Below, in pieces: positions 17,549 through 26,746 of a stretch of 64,000 nucleotides of DNA. Positions within the stretch are counted from its first letter, which is position 1, and each line of letters begins with the position of its first letter. Under the pieces are notes generated by a model. The model ran no database searches. It saw only the letters and a list, made by a program, of their open reading frames with translations, and was not told the origin of the DNA. A program made the position numbers and the translations under genes. Location of the stretch: NCBI RefSeq assembly GCF_024347655.1, contig NZ_AP025514.1:1550001-1614000 (forward strand). The letters run 5' to 3'. Origin of the DNA: Vibrio toranzoniae. Lineage in GTDB: Bacteria; Pseudomonadota; Gammaproteobacteria; Enterobacterales; Vibrionaceae.

Positions 17549-18070
17549 TTAGTCGAATACTGTTTCATCAAAGTACTTTCGACTAATTGAACCATCGTCA
17601 TGTGTCTGGGTCACGATCAAGATCTGATTTATCTCTTTTACATCAAGATTAGTTTTTACCCAGTTACCCCCAACTCTCTGCCAGTCTACGCTATACAAAC
17701 CAAAGTCACACCGGTATTTCCACATAACACCATCGTCAAGAACATAAGACACAAATACTTCAAATACATTTTCTTTATATACTTTCATAATCTTTGGTGA
17801 ACGCCCCATTACAGTCGCTATAACGGCTTTACATACTTGACTTTCATCAAAATTTTCTACTGAAAGGTTACCCTTTTTCTTGGGAGGTGCTTTTTCTTCT
17901 GCAATAATTTTATTTTCTGCATTCAAAAAGGATTCTTTGTTAACAATTCGCTCTTGGGCAATTTTTTCTAATGTAATGCTTTGCTCATGACGATATTGAT
18001 TAGAAATCATGAATAAACTTGCTAATAAAACAATCATTATTCCAGTTATCGAATAGAAAATAATTCTCAT
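17549..18070 (-). CDS. Hypothetical membrane-anchored cassette protein
   Basis: The protein of 173 residues has one N-terminal membrane helix (IIFYSITGIMIVLLASLFMI), a basic, Glu-rich linker (EEKAPPKKKGN), and a soluble domain containing SQVCKAVIATVMGRSPKIM and MWKYRCDFGLYSVDW. The domain is probably periplasmic and the two Cys residues may pair there. I do not recognise the family. The start at MRIIFY is preceded by AGAGAG; the frame extending to 18160 reads through attC 15. Confidence 0.7.
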   Translation of the reverse strand: MRIIFYSITGIMIVLLASLFMISNQYRHEQSITLEKIAQERIVNKESFLNAENKIIAEEKAPPKKKGNLSVENFDESQVCKAVIATVMGRSPKIMKVYKENVFEVFVSYVLDDGVMWKYRCDFGLYSVDWQRVGGNWVKTNLDVKEINQILIVTQTHDDGSISRKYFDETVFD

Positions 18071-18091
18071 AGCTAACTCTCTGCTGTAGCC

Positions 18092-18210
18092 TAACGCTAA
18101 GCTAAGTAGTGAGCAACGCAATACGAAGCCACCGCATAACACCTTAAACACATAAATCAACGCATACTAAAAATGCCGCGCGTTGCGAGTCTGTCTTAAG
18201 CGCTTTGTTA
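18092..18210 (-). other. attC site 15
   Basis: VCR-like site of 119 bp following repeat cassette B3. Confidence 0.92.
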
Positions 18211-18607
18211 GTTTGCCACCGCTATGAAGCCAGAGGTTTAGCTCCAAGGTGCTAAATTGGCTATGAAACTACTGGCTTTGAATACAAAAGTAAAACGAAC
18301 AGCTTAGAATTTAAACTCAACCAACAAAACAAACTTGGCTAAGAAGACTTTCGTAGATGCCGACAGCCACAAGTGCAATTTTCAATGCTCACACTTAGCT
18401 TTCAAAACCAAAGAAGCAGCGCGCAAGAATATTGAGAAATGAACCTTACTAACACGAAAGAAATGAGTAACACGGAGGCCAATTAACCGAAAAGCGGGCT
18501 ACGCGAGATGCCTATTTCGATGAAAAGTCTTTGGGAAATAACAGGTGAATAGCTAGAACGAAGAACAAAGCTTTCAGACCATAAACGCTTTTCTGCCCTT
18601 TGCAAAC
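18211..18607 (-). repeat. Repeat cassette type B, copy B3
   Basis: A 397-bp body. The plus-strand frame has TAG at codon 15 (GCT TAG). The middle segment still carries FVDADSHKCNFQCS in frame beyond the stop. Confidence 0.85.
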
Positions 18608-18726
18608 TAACGCTAAGCTAAGTAGTGAGCAACGTAATACGAAGCCACCGCATAACACCTTAAACACATAAATCAACGCATACTAAAAATGCCACGCGTT
18701 GCGAATCTGCCTTAAGCGCTTTGTTA
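18608..18726 (-). other. attC site 16
   Basis: VCR-like site of 119 bp following repeat cassette A3. Confidence 0.92.
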
Positions 18727-19154
18727 GTTTGCCACCACGATGAAGCCAGCTGTTTAGCGCCAAGGTGCTGAATTAGTGATGAAACTACTGGCTTTGAACG
18801 CAAAAGTAAAACGAGCAGCTTAGAATTTAAACCCAGCCAACAAAACGCACTTGACTAAGAAGCGACATACGACAAATAACCACGGTTTGAAGCACTTTAA
18901 ATGACAAAGGATTCGTTCGACTAACCTGACAACCAAGTGCGACCAAGCTATTTACAAGCACCTCAGCCACCAAGACAAAGAAAACGCACCAAAGAACTAG
19001 CAACAATGTTAGAACCAGTAAGTGACTAACGCACCGCAAACGCTTCCAACATAGTGCCACCGGAAAGTTCGTGAGATTGAAAAACGAACAGGTGTAAAGC
19101 ATAAAAACCGGACTAGGCTCTTAGACCACAAATGCTTTTCTGCTCCTTGCAAAC
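18727..19154 (-). repeat. Repeat cassette type A, copy A3
   Basis: A 428-bp body. The plus-strand frame is stopped by TAG at codon 15. The 22-codon downstream frame is stopped by TAA at codon 8. Confidence 0.85.
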
Positions 19155-19274
19155 TAACGCCCTGTTAAGGTGTGAGCAACGCAATACCGAAGCCACCGCA
19201 AACCACCTTAAACACCAAACGCAACGCACAGTAAAAATGCCACGCGTTGCGAATCACTCTTAAACAGTTTGTTA
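19155..19274 (-). other. attC site 17
   Basis: VCR-like site of 120 bp; supplies the TAA stop of the acetyltransferase gene. Confidence 0.92.
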
Positions 19275-19817
19275 TGCGCTGCCCAAAGGCTTGGCTAATA
19301 ACCCATAAATTTCGGAATCTGATACAATCCCGTTAACTTCCCACCGCTGCTTTAGAAAGCCTTCTTTAACAAACCCTAACCGTTCCAAGGCTTTACCTGA
19401 AGCAATATTGTCTGGATCTATCTCAGCTTCAATTCGACGTAAATGCAAGTTTTTAAAGGCGTGTTCAATTAGCGCAGTTCCCGCCTCGAGCACAATACCT
19501 TTACCCCAGAAATTACGGCTGACGCCAAAACCAATTTCTGCGCGCCTAGACTCTTTCGCATGGTTAAATAGCATAATCTTGCCCAGAAGTTGACCAGTAC
19601 TCTTTAGGTAAATACCTAGAATCACTTCTGTATTACTATTCATTGCCTGTACGCTATTAGCTATAAATAATCTAGCCTCATCAATTGAAACCCAGGGACT
19701 AGAGTTCCAATATTTCATGACTTCATGGTCTGAGAATATACCAAACAGATCGCTTGCATCTTCTTCGACTAAAGCTCTTAGTATTAGTCGTTCCGTTTCA
19801 ATTTTTGTTGTTAACAT
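19272..19817 (-). CDS. GNAT acetyltransferase, RimJ/RimL type
   Basis: The protein of 181 residues has the GNAT fold of the RimJ/RimL subfamily: ETERLILRALVEEDASDLF at the N-terminus, RRAEIGFGVSRNFWGKGI (acetyl-CoA-binding motif A, with a divergent RNFWGKG loop), and ASGKALERLGFVKEG (motif B). These enzymes acetylate ribosomal protein N-termini or small molecules; the substrate here is not predictable. It is a cassette gene with its stop in attC 17. Confidence 0.92.
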   Translation of the reverse strand: MLTTKIETERLILRALVEEDASDLFGIFSDHEVMKYWNSSPWVSIDEARLFIANSVQAMNSNTEVILGIYLKSTGQLLGKIMLFNHAKESRRAEIGFGVSRNFWGKGIVLEAGTALIEHAFKNLHLRRIEAEIDPDNIASGKALERLGFVKEGFLKQRWEVNGIVSDSEIYGLLAKPLGSA

Positions 19818-19851
19818 TTAGAGACTAACCTTTTGTTTTTTTATTGGCGCA

Positions 19852-19970
19852 TAACGCTAAGCTAAGTAGTGAGCAACACAATACGAAGTCACCGCATAAC
19901 ACCTTAAACACATAAATCAACGCATACTAAAAATGCCACGCGTTGCGAATCTGCCTTAAGCGCTTTGTTA
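19852..19970 (-). other. attC site 18
   Basis: VCR-like site of 119 bp following repeat cassette A4. Confidence 0.92.
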
Positions 19971-20399
19971 GTTTGCCACCGTGATGAAACTAGAGGCTTA
20001 GCGCCAAGGTGCTGAATTAACTATGAAACTACTGACTTTGAACACAAAAGTAAAACGGGTGGCTCAGAAGTTAAACCCAACCAACAAAACACCCTTGACT
20101 AAGAAGCGACATGCGGAATATAACCACGGTTTGAAGCGCTTTAACTGACAAAGGATTCGTTCGACTAATCTAACAACCAAGTGTGACCAAGCCATTTGTT
20201 AGCGAAATTAGTCACCAAGACAAAGAAGACGCACCAAAGAACTAGCAACAATGTTAGAACCAGTAAGTGACTAACGCACCGCAAACGCTTCCAATACAGT
20301 GCCACCGGAAAGTTCGTGAGATTGGAAAACGGACAGGTGAATAGCTAGAACGTAGAACAACGCTTTTAGACCACAAACGCTTTTCTACCCTTTGCAAAC
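19971..20399 (-). repeat. Repeat cassette type A, copy A4
   Basis: A 429-bp body. The plus-strand frame MKLLTLNTKV is stopped by TGA after about 41 codons (FN then TGA), where other copies have TGG. Confidence 0.85.
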
Positions 20400-20518
20400 T
20401 AACGATGAGTTAAGGCGTGAGCAACGCAATACATCAGTCACTGCAGACCCCGTAATCACTTATATCAACGCATAGTAAAAATGCCACGCGTTGTGAGTCG
20501 CTCTTGAACGTCTTGTTA
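20400..20518 (-). other. attC site 19 (type C attC)
   Basis: VCR-like site with closing core TAACGATGAG, identical to attC 30, 38, 41 and 45. It is part of cassette C1. Confidence 0.92.
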
Positions 20519-20804
20519 TATTAGTGACCAAAGCTTCATGATATCGCACTATCAATCTTTCACGCGCTCAATTGCCCTTTGGACACGCAAAAATCGAAGC
20601 TGAGGCAGCGGAAAATGCCTTACCTCAAAGCACAGCTCGTTCTGATTTTAATCGCAAGCGTATTAACCAGACGAGCTGTGCTTTGAGGGTAGCATGAGAA
20701 TGCCCCCTGCTCACCCTTATTTTCGCTTGTAAGAGGCACACTCGATCTTACGTAATACTTTGAATTCAAAGCGTTACACCTTAAACTTAGTAAACGTCAC
20801 TATA
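20400..20804 (-). repeat. Repeat cassette type C, copy C1 (405 bp including attC)
   Basis: First of five copies that differ by only one or two bases. No convincing gene is present. The body carries an 18-bp perfect inverted repeat (cctcaaagcacagctcgt, 20623-20640, and its complement 20671-20688) around a 30-base loop. A 14-bp palindrome, ctttgaattcaaag, lies near the right end. It shares the variant ccaaagcttcat with C2. Confidence 0.9.
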
Positions 20805-20934
20805 TAACGCCCGCTTAAGTGGTGAGCAACGATACCACGATGCTCAATTGTTGCACCGTAAACACAAAAGCCAACTTAAGCCAAAACCGCCGAGCGTTGC
20901 GAATCCGTCTTAAAGCGTTTGTTATGCGCGTACT
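20805..20934 (-). other. attC site 20
   Basis: VCR-like site of 130 bp following the 113-residue membrane protein gene, which ends within it. Confidence 0.9.
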
Positions 20935-21263
20935 TCACCATTAAGTGATTCAAGATATTCTTCTAGTTCTCTGGATCTAGATTTTGATATAAACAGCCCT
21001 ACTGGCTGCAACAACACAATAGCCAATATGATAGAACTTAGGATGACATTGCCGTAAACGAAACCGACTATTACATTAATCAACAACCCTATCATTACGA
21101 CAATATAGCGCCAATATTCAACATTTAACTCGTAGGTGTTTCGTTCAGTGTTGTGAGATATTGATACTGGGTATGACAACAGAGAAAGATTAACAAATAT
21201 GCTCTTATTCCGCATTTTTGCTTTAAACCCACGTTTTAGTAACTCTTCTAACAACTTATTCAT
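20922..21263 (-). CDS. Hypothetical cassette membrane protein, 113 residues
   Basis: The protein has an N-terminal soluble segment (LLEELLKRGFKAKMRN), then two membrane helices (YIVVMIGLLINVIVGFVYG and VILSSIILAIVLLQPVGLFI) and a short charged tail. I do not recognise a family. AAGGA lies 7 bases before the chosen ATG (MNKLLEE); the upstream in-frame start falls in attC 21. The gene runs into its own attC by about 12 bases. Confidence 0.7.
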   Translation of the reverse strand: MNKLLEELLKRGFKAKMRNKSIFVNLSLLSYPVSISHNTERNTYELNVEYWRYIVVMIGLLINVIVGFVYGNVILSSIILAIVLLQPVGLFISKSRSRELEEYLESLNGEVRA

Positions 21264-21292
21264 TCGATATCCTTTTTGAACGATATAGCGCA

Positions 21293-21413
21293 TAACGCCG
21301 CGTTAAGGGGTGAACAACGCGACCACCTAGCCTAAACCATTGTGCCGTAAACACTAAAGCCGAATCAAACCGAAAATGCCAAGCGTTGAGAATCCCTCTT
21401 AAACGCTTTGTTA
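21293..21413 (-). other. attC site 21
   Basis: VCR-like site of 121 bp; supplies the TAA stop of the GIY-YIG gene. Confidence 0.92.
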
Positions 21414-21848
21414 TGAGTATTTTGGTTTCCGCCGCCTTTTTCTTTGTTCCAACCAGAGCTCATATTTTCCTTTAAATAGAACCTTGAGCTCTTGATTTGA
21501 TAGAGGCTTCATTTTGTCAAAGTCAGCTGGTGGCACACCAACTAATTTCTCATCCCAACTTTTAGGATAGTCCTCGTTAGAGATACTAAAGCCAGCCCCA
21601 CGTACTTTTGAAAAACCTTTTAACTTGGCAATACGCAAAGTGCATTGAGTTTCAACCAGTTCGGACTTCCACTTAGTCTTTGGGAGTATTTCACTACAAT
21701 GGACAACTTTAATTGGTCTATGTTTTTTCGTCCAAGCTGAACCAACCTTGTCGCCCATTTTAAAATGAGTCCAAAGCCTCAAGCCAATGTCTTCAGCGAT
21801 GCCAACGTAATAATTTTGATTTTCTAGTTCTAAAACATAAACGTACAT
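21411..21848 (-). CDS. GIY-YIG domain protein
   Basis: The protein of 145 residues starts with a GIY-YIG nuclease-like core: YVYVLELENQNYYVGIAED (the two Tyr-containing strands, with YYVGI standing for YIG), then RLWTHFKMGDK. The catalytic Arg of the family could be in GLRLWTH. The basic C-terminus (EQRKRRRKPKYS) would suit nucleic-acid binding. Single-domain GIY-YIG proteins are common in genomes and in integron cassettes; their role is usually unknown. The expected catalytic Glu could be E67 in SELVETQ. Confidence 0.8.
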   Translation of the reverse strand: MYVYVLELENQNYYVGIAEDIGLRLWTHFKMGDKVGSAWTKKHRPIKVVHCSEILPKTKWKSELVETQCTLRIAKLKGFSKVRGAGFSISNEDYPKSWDEKLVGVPPADFDKMKPLSNQELKVLFKGKYELWLEQRKRRRKPKYS

Positions 21849-21863
21849 ACTGATGAATACTCA

Positions 21864-21985
21864 TAACGCCGCATTAAGTGGTGAGCAACGCAGGCCACCC
21901 TACCTAAACCATTGTGCCGTAAACACTAATGCTGAATCAAACCGAAAATGCCAAGCGTTGGGAATCCGTCTTAAATGCTTTGTTA
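21864..21985 (-). other. attC site 22
   Basis: VCR-like site of 122 bp for the 66-residue membrane protein cassette. Confidence 0.92.
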
Positions 21986-22043
21986 TGTTTTTAGTCGTGT
22001 ATCAAAAGAATATCTGGGTTCGCCATGCCTCAAACAAACACCA

Positions 22044-22244
22044 TTAAACTTCTGGAAAGATGAAGAAATAAAAACCACCATAAAAGAATACGAAAAGAAG
22101 AAATGTGAAAAATCCTGCCCAAAAATGAGGCCTATTTTCATAATAATCAATCCATCCGCCAGCAAAGAAAATAGATTTATATACAATAGCATGAAGAAGA
22201 TTTAACGCAGATACTATTGCTGCAATTAGGAATATTTCTTCCAT
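22044..22244 (-). CDS. Small hydrophobic cassette protein, 66 residues
   Basis: AAGGTG lies four bases before the ATG, a good ribosome-binding site, which favours this frame over an overlapping one. The protein is almost entirely hydrophobic, with helices around IFLIAAIVSALNLLHAIVY and FWAGFFTFLLFVFFYGGFYF. It is probably an inner-membrane protein of unknown function. About 58 bp separate it from its attC. Confidence 0.65.
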   Translation of the reverse strand: MEEIFLIAAIVSALNLLHAIVYKSIFFAGGWIDYYENRPHFWAGFFTFLLFVFFYGGFYFFIFPEV

Positions 22245-22271
22245 TTAACACCTTCACATTCAAATTAAACA

Positions 22272-22390
22272 TAACGCAAAGCTAAGTAGTGAGCAACGCA
22301 ATACGAAGCCACCGCATAACACCTTAAACACATAAATCAACGCATACTAAAAATGCCACGTGTTGCGAATCTGTCTTAAGCGCTTTGTTA
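22272..22390 (-). other. attC site 23
   Basis: VCR-like site of 119 bp following repeat cassette A5. Confidence 0.92.
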
Positions 22391-22817
22391 GTTTGCCACC
22401 ACGATGAAGCCAGAGGTTTAGCGCCAAGGTGATGAATTGGTTATGAAACTACTAGCTTTAAACACAAAAGTAAAACGGGCGGCTCAGAAGTTAAACCCAA
22501 CCAACAAAACGCCTTGGCTAAGAAGCGACATGCGGAATATAACCACGGTTTGAAGCGCTTTAACTGACAAAGGATTCGTTCGACTCACCTGACAACCACG
22601 TGCGACCAAGCCATTTGTTAACGAATTAGCCGCCAAGAAAAAGAAAACGCACCAACGAATTAGCAACAATGTTAGAGCCAGTAAGTGACTCACTCACCGC
22701 AAACGCTTCCAATATAGTGCCACCGGAAAGTTCGTGAGATTGGAAAAGGAACAGGTGAATAGCCAGAACGCAGAACAAGGCTTTTAGACTACAAACGCTT
22801 TTCTGCCCTTTGCAAAC
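22391..22817 (-). repeat. Repeat cassette type A, copy A5
   Basis: A 427-bp body. A one-base deletion (aaacgccttgg instead of aaacgcacttgg) shifts the plus-strand frame. Confidence 0.85.
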
Positions 22818-22937
22818 TAACGCCGCATTAAGGTGTGAGCCACTTAACCACAGAACTCAATTTTAACACCATAATCACTAAACTTAACCCAAACTGAAAA
22901 TGCCAAGCGTGGGGAATCACTCTTAAATGCTTTGTTA
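22818..22937 (-). other. attC site 24
   Basis: VCR-like site of 120 bp for the J-domain-like cassette. Confidence 0.92.
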
Positions 22938-22940
22938 GGT

Positions 22941-23450
22941 TTATTTTTTCTTCAAAATGTCATAAGCACTATTTATCAACTTCATCATATCATCGCTTGT
23001 TTCAGAGCTCTGAGATTTATCACCATGAAATATATGAGATAGTCGTTTATAGTTTTTCTTGATTAGTTGTAAATCACTGCACCCCTCAGGAACACCTAGA
23101 ATTGCATATGGAGAAAAGTCGTTTAGCCCGTTAGACCTAGTACTTCGTGGATTATTTCGAGAGAGCTTCTCTAACTGCTCAATTTCTTTTTCAAGTGCAT
23201 CTATAGTTTCCTGCAGCTCTCGATTTTTGTGATGTAGCCTAGCAACTTCCTCTTTCTGAGTCTGTTGCCATTTTTCAACTGCAATCACACTATTTTTTGC
23301 GCGAATCCAGTCTAAGTAAAAATACCCTTGCTCTTCTAGATCATCCAAAATTACATCAGCGCCATCATTATCATATATTGCAATGTAATCTGACTCTTTT
23401 CTCAATATGTGGAATTTGAACTCATTTCTTCGTCTACCAAAACTTCTCAC
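22941..23450 (-). CDS. J-domain-like protein with altered HPD motif
   Basis: The protein of 169 residues has three parts: an N-terminal domain (about 1-50), a coiled coil (RLHHKNRELQETIDALEKE, about 65-100), and a C-terminal DnaJ-like domain (SPYAILGVPEGCSDLQLIKK, NYKRLSHIFHGDKS, MMKLINSAYDILKK). In true J domains the loop reads HPD and is needed to stimulate Hsp70. Here it reads HGD, so co-chaperone activity may be lost or altered. GTG is the start, with AAGGAG six bases upstream. Confidence 0.8.
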   Translation of the reverse strand: MRSFGRRRNEFKFHILRKESDYIAIYDNDGADVILDDLEEQGYFYLDWIRAKNSVIAVEKWQQTQKEEVARLHHKNRELQETIDALEKEIEQLEKLSRNNPRSTRSNGLNDFSPYAILGVPEGCSDLQLIKKNYKRLSHIFHGDKSQSSETSDDMMKLINSAYDILKKK

Positions 23451-23468
23451 TGGAACTCCTTATAAACC

Positions 23469-23590
23469 TAACGCCGCGTTAAGTGGTGAGTAACGCAGAC
23501 CACTGCACTTAAAGTATTGTGCCGTAAACACTTAAGTTGAGGCAAACCAAAAATGCCGAGCGTTGGGAATCCGTCTTAAACGCTTTGTTA
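23469..23590 (-). other. attC site 25
   Basis: VCR-like site of 122 bp belonging to the reverse-oriented RelB/RelE cassette. Confidence 0.92.
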
Positions 23591-23649
23591 GTTGCCCTGG
23601 CCTGACGCTAGTGCTAACATTTGTGTGTACATTAATTTAGGAGCAACTC

Positions 23650-23787
23650 ATGGACACTAGAATTCAATTTCGTGTTGATGACGAAATCAAACGCTTAGCT
23701 CAGCAAAAGCACGAATGGCTGAACGAAAAGCAAAGATTCGTAGCCGAGGTCAACAATGATTTTATGGGAAGAAGAATCGCTAAATGA
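23650..23787 (+). pseudogene. RelB/DinJ-type antitoxin, internally deleted (45 residues)
   Basis: The N-terminus MDTRIQFRVDDEIKRLAQQ is the ribbon-helix-helix start of RelB/DinJ antitoxins, which are normally 80-95 residues. After Gln19 the sequence jumps to KHEWLNEKQRF, which in full-length relatives lies much further on, and the frame then ends after FMGRRIAK inside the toxin gene. AGGAG precedes the start. The strand is opposite to the other cassettes, as usual for toxin-antitoxin cassettes with their own promoter. Loss of the middle probably impairs dimerisation and toxin neutralisation. Confidence 0.75.
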
Positions 23788-24034
23788 TCGTGAGAAGATC
23801 TTTGAGTTTCTTTATGACTTCAACCCTGATGCGGCAGACAAAACTGACGAAATTATCGAAGCTAAAGTAGAAAATTTACTTGAGCAACCATTAATGGGTG
23901 TTCAACGTGATGGTATTCGAGGACGATTACTAATTATCCCCGAAATCTCAATGATCGTTTCTTACTGGGTTGACGGCTCAGCGATTCGCGTAATGCGAGT
24001 TCTACACCAGAAGCAAAAATTCCCTACCGACTGA
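23756..24034 (+). CDS. relE: RelE-family toxin
   Basis: This RelE/ParE-fold toxin has 92 residues. Characteristic segments are WEEESLNDREKIFEFLYDF (N-terminal helices), GVQRDGIRGRLLIIPEI and MIVSYWVDGSAIRVMRVLH. It closely resembles, from memory, RelE toxins of other Vibrio cassette arrays, which act on translating mRNA. The start lies inside the antitoxin frame (overlap of 32 bases). The toxin appears complete while the antitoxin is truncated, so either the toxin is not expressed or it is controlled from elsewhere. Confidence 0.88.
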   Translation: MILWEEESLNDREKIFEFLYDFNPDAADKTDEIIEAKVENLLEQPLMGVQRDGIRGRLLIIPEISMIVSYWVDGSAIRVMRVLHQKQKFPTD

Positions 24035-24053
24035 TTGTGGTCGGTGGGCAAAC

Positions 24054-24172
24054 TAACGCTAAGCTAAGTAGTGAGCAACGTAATACGAAGTCACCGCATA
24101 ACACCTTAAACACAGAAATCAACGCATACTAAAAATGCCACGCGTTGCGAATCTTCCTTAAGCGCTTTGTTA
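24054..24172 (-). other. attC site 26
   Basis: VCR-like site of 119 bp following repeat cassette A6. Confidence 0.92.
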
Positions 24173-24600
24173 GTTTGCCACCGCGATGAAACTAGAGGTT
24201 TAGCGCCAAGATGCTGAATTGGTTATGAAACTACTGGCTTTGAACGCAAAAGTAAAACGAGCAGATCAGAATTAAAGCCCAACCAACAAAACGGACTTGG
24301 CTAAGAAGCGACATACCACAAATAACCACGGTTTGAAGCGCTTTAACTGGCAAAGGATTCGTTCGACTCACCTGACAACCAAGTGCGACCAAGCTATTTA
24401 TAAGCACCTTAGCCGCCAAGAAAAAGAAAACGCATCAAAGGACTAGCAACAATATTAGAACCAGTAAGTGACTCACTCACCGCAAATACTTCCGACATAG
24501 TGCCACCGGAAAGTTCGTGAGGTTGGAAAACGGACAGGTGAATAGCTAGAACGTAGAACAAGGCTTTTAGACCATAAATGCTTTTCTGCCCTTTGCAAAC
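24173..24600 (-). repeat. Repeat cassette type A, copy A6
   Basis: A 428-bp body. The plus-strand frame meets TAA at codon 17 (AAT TAA). The minus-strand frame through attC 27 (RLRQTRNARHFYYALIYVF and onward) is open for 108 codons but is largely attC translation. Confidence 0.85.
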
Positions 24601-24719
24601 TAACGCTAAGCTAAGTAGTGAGCAACGTAATACGAAGCCACCGCATAACACCTTAAACACATAAATCAACGCATAGTAAAAATGCCGCGCGTTGCGAGTC
24701 TGTCTTAAGCGCTTTGTTA
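24601..24719 (-). other. attC site 27
   Basis: VCR-like site of 119 bp for the small acetyltransferase cassette. Confidence 0.92.
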
Positions 24720-24722
24720 GGT

Positions 24723-25142
24723 TTATGATTTCCACTTCATTAGATGATAACTTGCCGCACCATCATCCACCGTTTCGGCAATTGTAAAGCCCTGAGATAA
24801 ATAGAACTCAGTGGCATTGCCATTTTTACTAAGACACTTGAGGCTTAAGCTTGGATGCCTTTGTTTCGCGAGATCTAGCAGCTTTAAGCCTACACCGCCA
24901 CGTAAGTTACCTGGACTCACAAACAAGTGGTGAATGAAGTTGTCAGGCTCCCAAATTGAGACAAAACCGACGACTTTGTTTGATTCAATTGCTACCCAAA
25001 GACTTTCACCCTCTGTATCCCGTTCAAAATCTGACAGCTCAAATTCAACTGTATCCAACCATTTAAAGGTTGCTAGTCGTGATCCTAGATACAGCTTCTT
25101 TACAGCATCTAAATGATGAGATTGAAATCTTATTATTTCCAT
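24723..25142 (-). CDS. GNAT-family acetyltransferase
   Basis: The protein of 139 residues has GNAT features: ESLWVAIESNKVVGFVSIW (strands 2-4), NFIHHLFVSPGNLRGGVGLKLL (acetyl-CoA loop with RGGVG), and LKCLSKNGNATEFYLSQGF (motif B). It is a single-domain enzyme and its substrate is unknown. The ribosome-binding site is weak. It ends three bases before attC 27. Confidence 0.9.
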   Translation of the reverse strand: MEIIRFQSHHLDAVKKLYLGSRLATFKWLDTVEFELSDFERDTEGESLWVAIESNKVVGFVSIWEPDNFIHHLFVSPGNLRGGVGLKLLDLAKQRHPSLSLKCLSKNGNATEFYLSQGFTIAETVDDGAASYHLMKWKS

Positions 25143-25159
25143 GAACTTACCAACAAACC

Positions 25160-25278
25160 TAACGCTAAGCTAAGTAGTGAGCAACGCAATACGAAGCCAC
25201 CGCATAACACCTTAAACACATAAATCAACGCATACTAAAAATGCCGCGCGTTGCGAGTCTGTCTTAAGCGCTTTGTTA
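25160..25278 (-). other. attC site 28
   Basis: VCR-like site of 119 bp following repeat cassette A7. Confidence 0.92.
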
Positions 25279-25706
25279 GTTTGCCACCGCGATGAAACCA
25301 GGGGTTTAGCGCCAAGGTGCTGAATTAGTTGTGAAACTACTGGCTTTGAATGCAAAAGTAAAACGGACAGCTCAGAATTTAAATACCACCGACAAAACGC
25401 GCTTGGCTAAGAAGCGACATACGACAAATGACTACGGTTTGAAGCGCTTTAACTGGCAAAGGATTCATTCGACTAACCTGACAACCAAGTGCGACCAAGC
25501 CATTTATAAGCACCTTAGCCACCAAGACAAAGAAAACGCACCAAAGAACTAGCAACAATGTTAGAACCTGTAAGTGACTAACTCACCGCAAACGCTTCCG
25601 ACATAATGCCACCGGAAAGTGCGTGAGATTAGAAAACGAACAGGTGTAAAGCATAAAAACCGGACTATGCTCTTAGACCACAAACGCTTTTCTGCCCTTT
25701 GCAAAC
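25279..25706 (-). repeat. Repeat cassette type A, copy A7
   Basis: A 428-bp body. The plus-strand frame (25331-25552) is open for 73 codons from a GTG: KLLALNAKVKRTAQNLN, then RFNWQRIHSTNLTTKCDQ and HLSHQDKENAPKN. It belongs to the long-ended subgroup in which the usual TAG after ATTTAT is replaced by AAG. Confidence 0.85.
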
Positions 25707-25825
25707 TAACGCTAAGCTAAGTAGTGAGCAACGCAATACGAAGCCACCGCATAGCACCTTAAACACATAAATCAACGCATACTAAAAATGCCGCGCGTTG
25801 CGAGTCTGTCTTAAGCGCTTTGTTA
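25707..25825 (-). other. attC site 29
   Basis: VCR-like site of 119 bp following repeat cassette B4. Confidence 0.92.
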
Positions 25826-26222
25826 GTTTGCCACCGCTATGAAGCCAGAGGTTTAGCGCCAAGGTGCTGAATTGGTTATGAAACTACTGGCTTTGAATAC
25901 AAAAGTAAAACGAACAGCTTAGAATTTAAACTCAACCAACAAAACGCACTTGGCTAAGAAGACTTTCGTAGATGCCGACAGCCACAAATGCAATTTTCAA
26001 TACTCACACTTAACTTTCAAAACCAAAGAAGCAGCGCGCAAGAACATTGAGAAATGAACCTTACTAACACGAAAGGATTGAATGACAGGAAAGCCAATTA
26101 ACCGAAAAACGGGCTACGCGAGATGCCTATTTCGATGAAAAGTCTTTGGGAAATAACAGGTGAATAGCTAGAGCGTAGAACAAGGCTCTTAGACCACAAA
26201 CGCTTTTCTGCTCCTTGCAAAC
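25826..26222 (-). repeat. Repeat cassette type B, copy B4
   Basis: A 397-bp body very close to B3, with the same TAG at codon 15 of the plus-strand frame. Confidence 0.85.
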
Positions 26223-26341
26223 TAACGATGAGTTAAGGCGTGAGCAACGCAATACATCAGTCACTGCAGACCCCGTAATCACTTATATCAACGCATAGTA
26301 AAAATGCCACGCGTTGTGAGTCGCTCTTGAACGTCTTGTTA
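26223..26341 (-). other. attC site 30 (type C attC)
   Basis: Identical in type to attC 19; part of cassette C2. Confidence 0.92.
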
Positions 26342-26627
26342 TATTAGTGACCAAAGCTTCATGATATCGCACTATCAATCTTTCACGCGCTCAATTGCCC
26401 TTTGGACACGCAAAAATCGAAGCTGAGGCAGCGGAAAATGCCTTACCTCAAAGCACAGCTCGTTCTGATTTTAATCGCAAGCGTATTAACCAGACGAGCT
26501 GTGCTTTGAGGGTAGCATGAGAATGCCCCCTGCTCACCCTTATTTTCGCTTGTAAGAGGCACACTCGATCTTACGTAATACTTTGAATTCAAAGCGTTAC
26601 ACCTTAAACTTAGTAAACGTCACTACA
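26223..26627 (-). repeat. Repeat cassette type C, copy C2 (405 bp)
   Basis: It differs from C1 only at the right end (cactacataa instead of cactatataa). The 18-bp inverted repeat is intact. Confidence 0.9.
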
Positions 26628-26746
26628 TAACGCTAAGCTAAGTAGTGAGCAACGCAATACGAAGCCACCGCATAACACCTTAAACACATAAATCAACGCA
26701 TACTAAAAATGCTACGCGTTGCGAATCTGTCTTAAGCGCTTTGTTA
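26628..26746 (-). other. attC site 31
   Basis: VCR-like site of 119 bp following repeat cassette B5. Confidence 0.92.

Noticed and set aside
24026-24045. accgac/gtcggt hairpin as a terminator of the RelE cassette
   Set aside because: The stem is only 6 bp with no T run.
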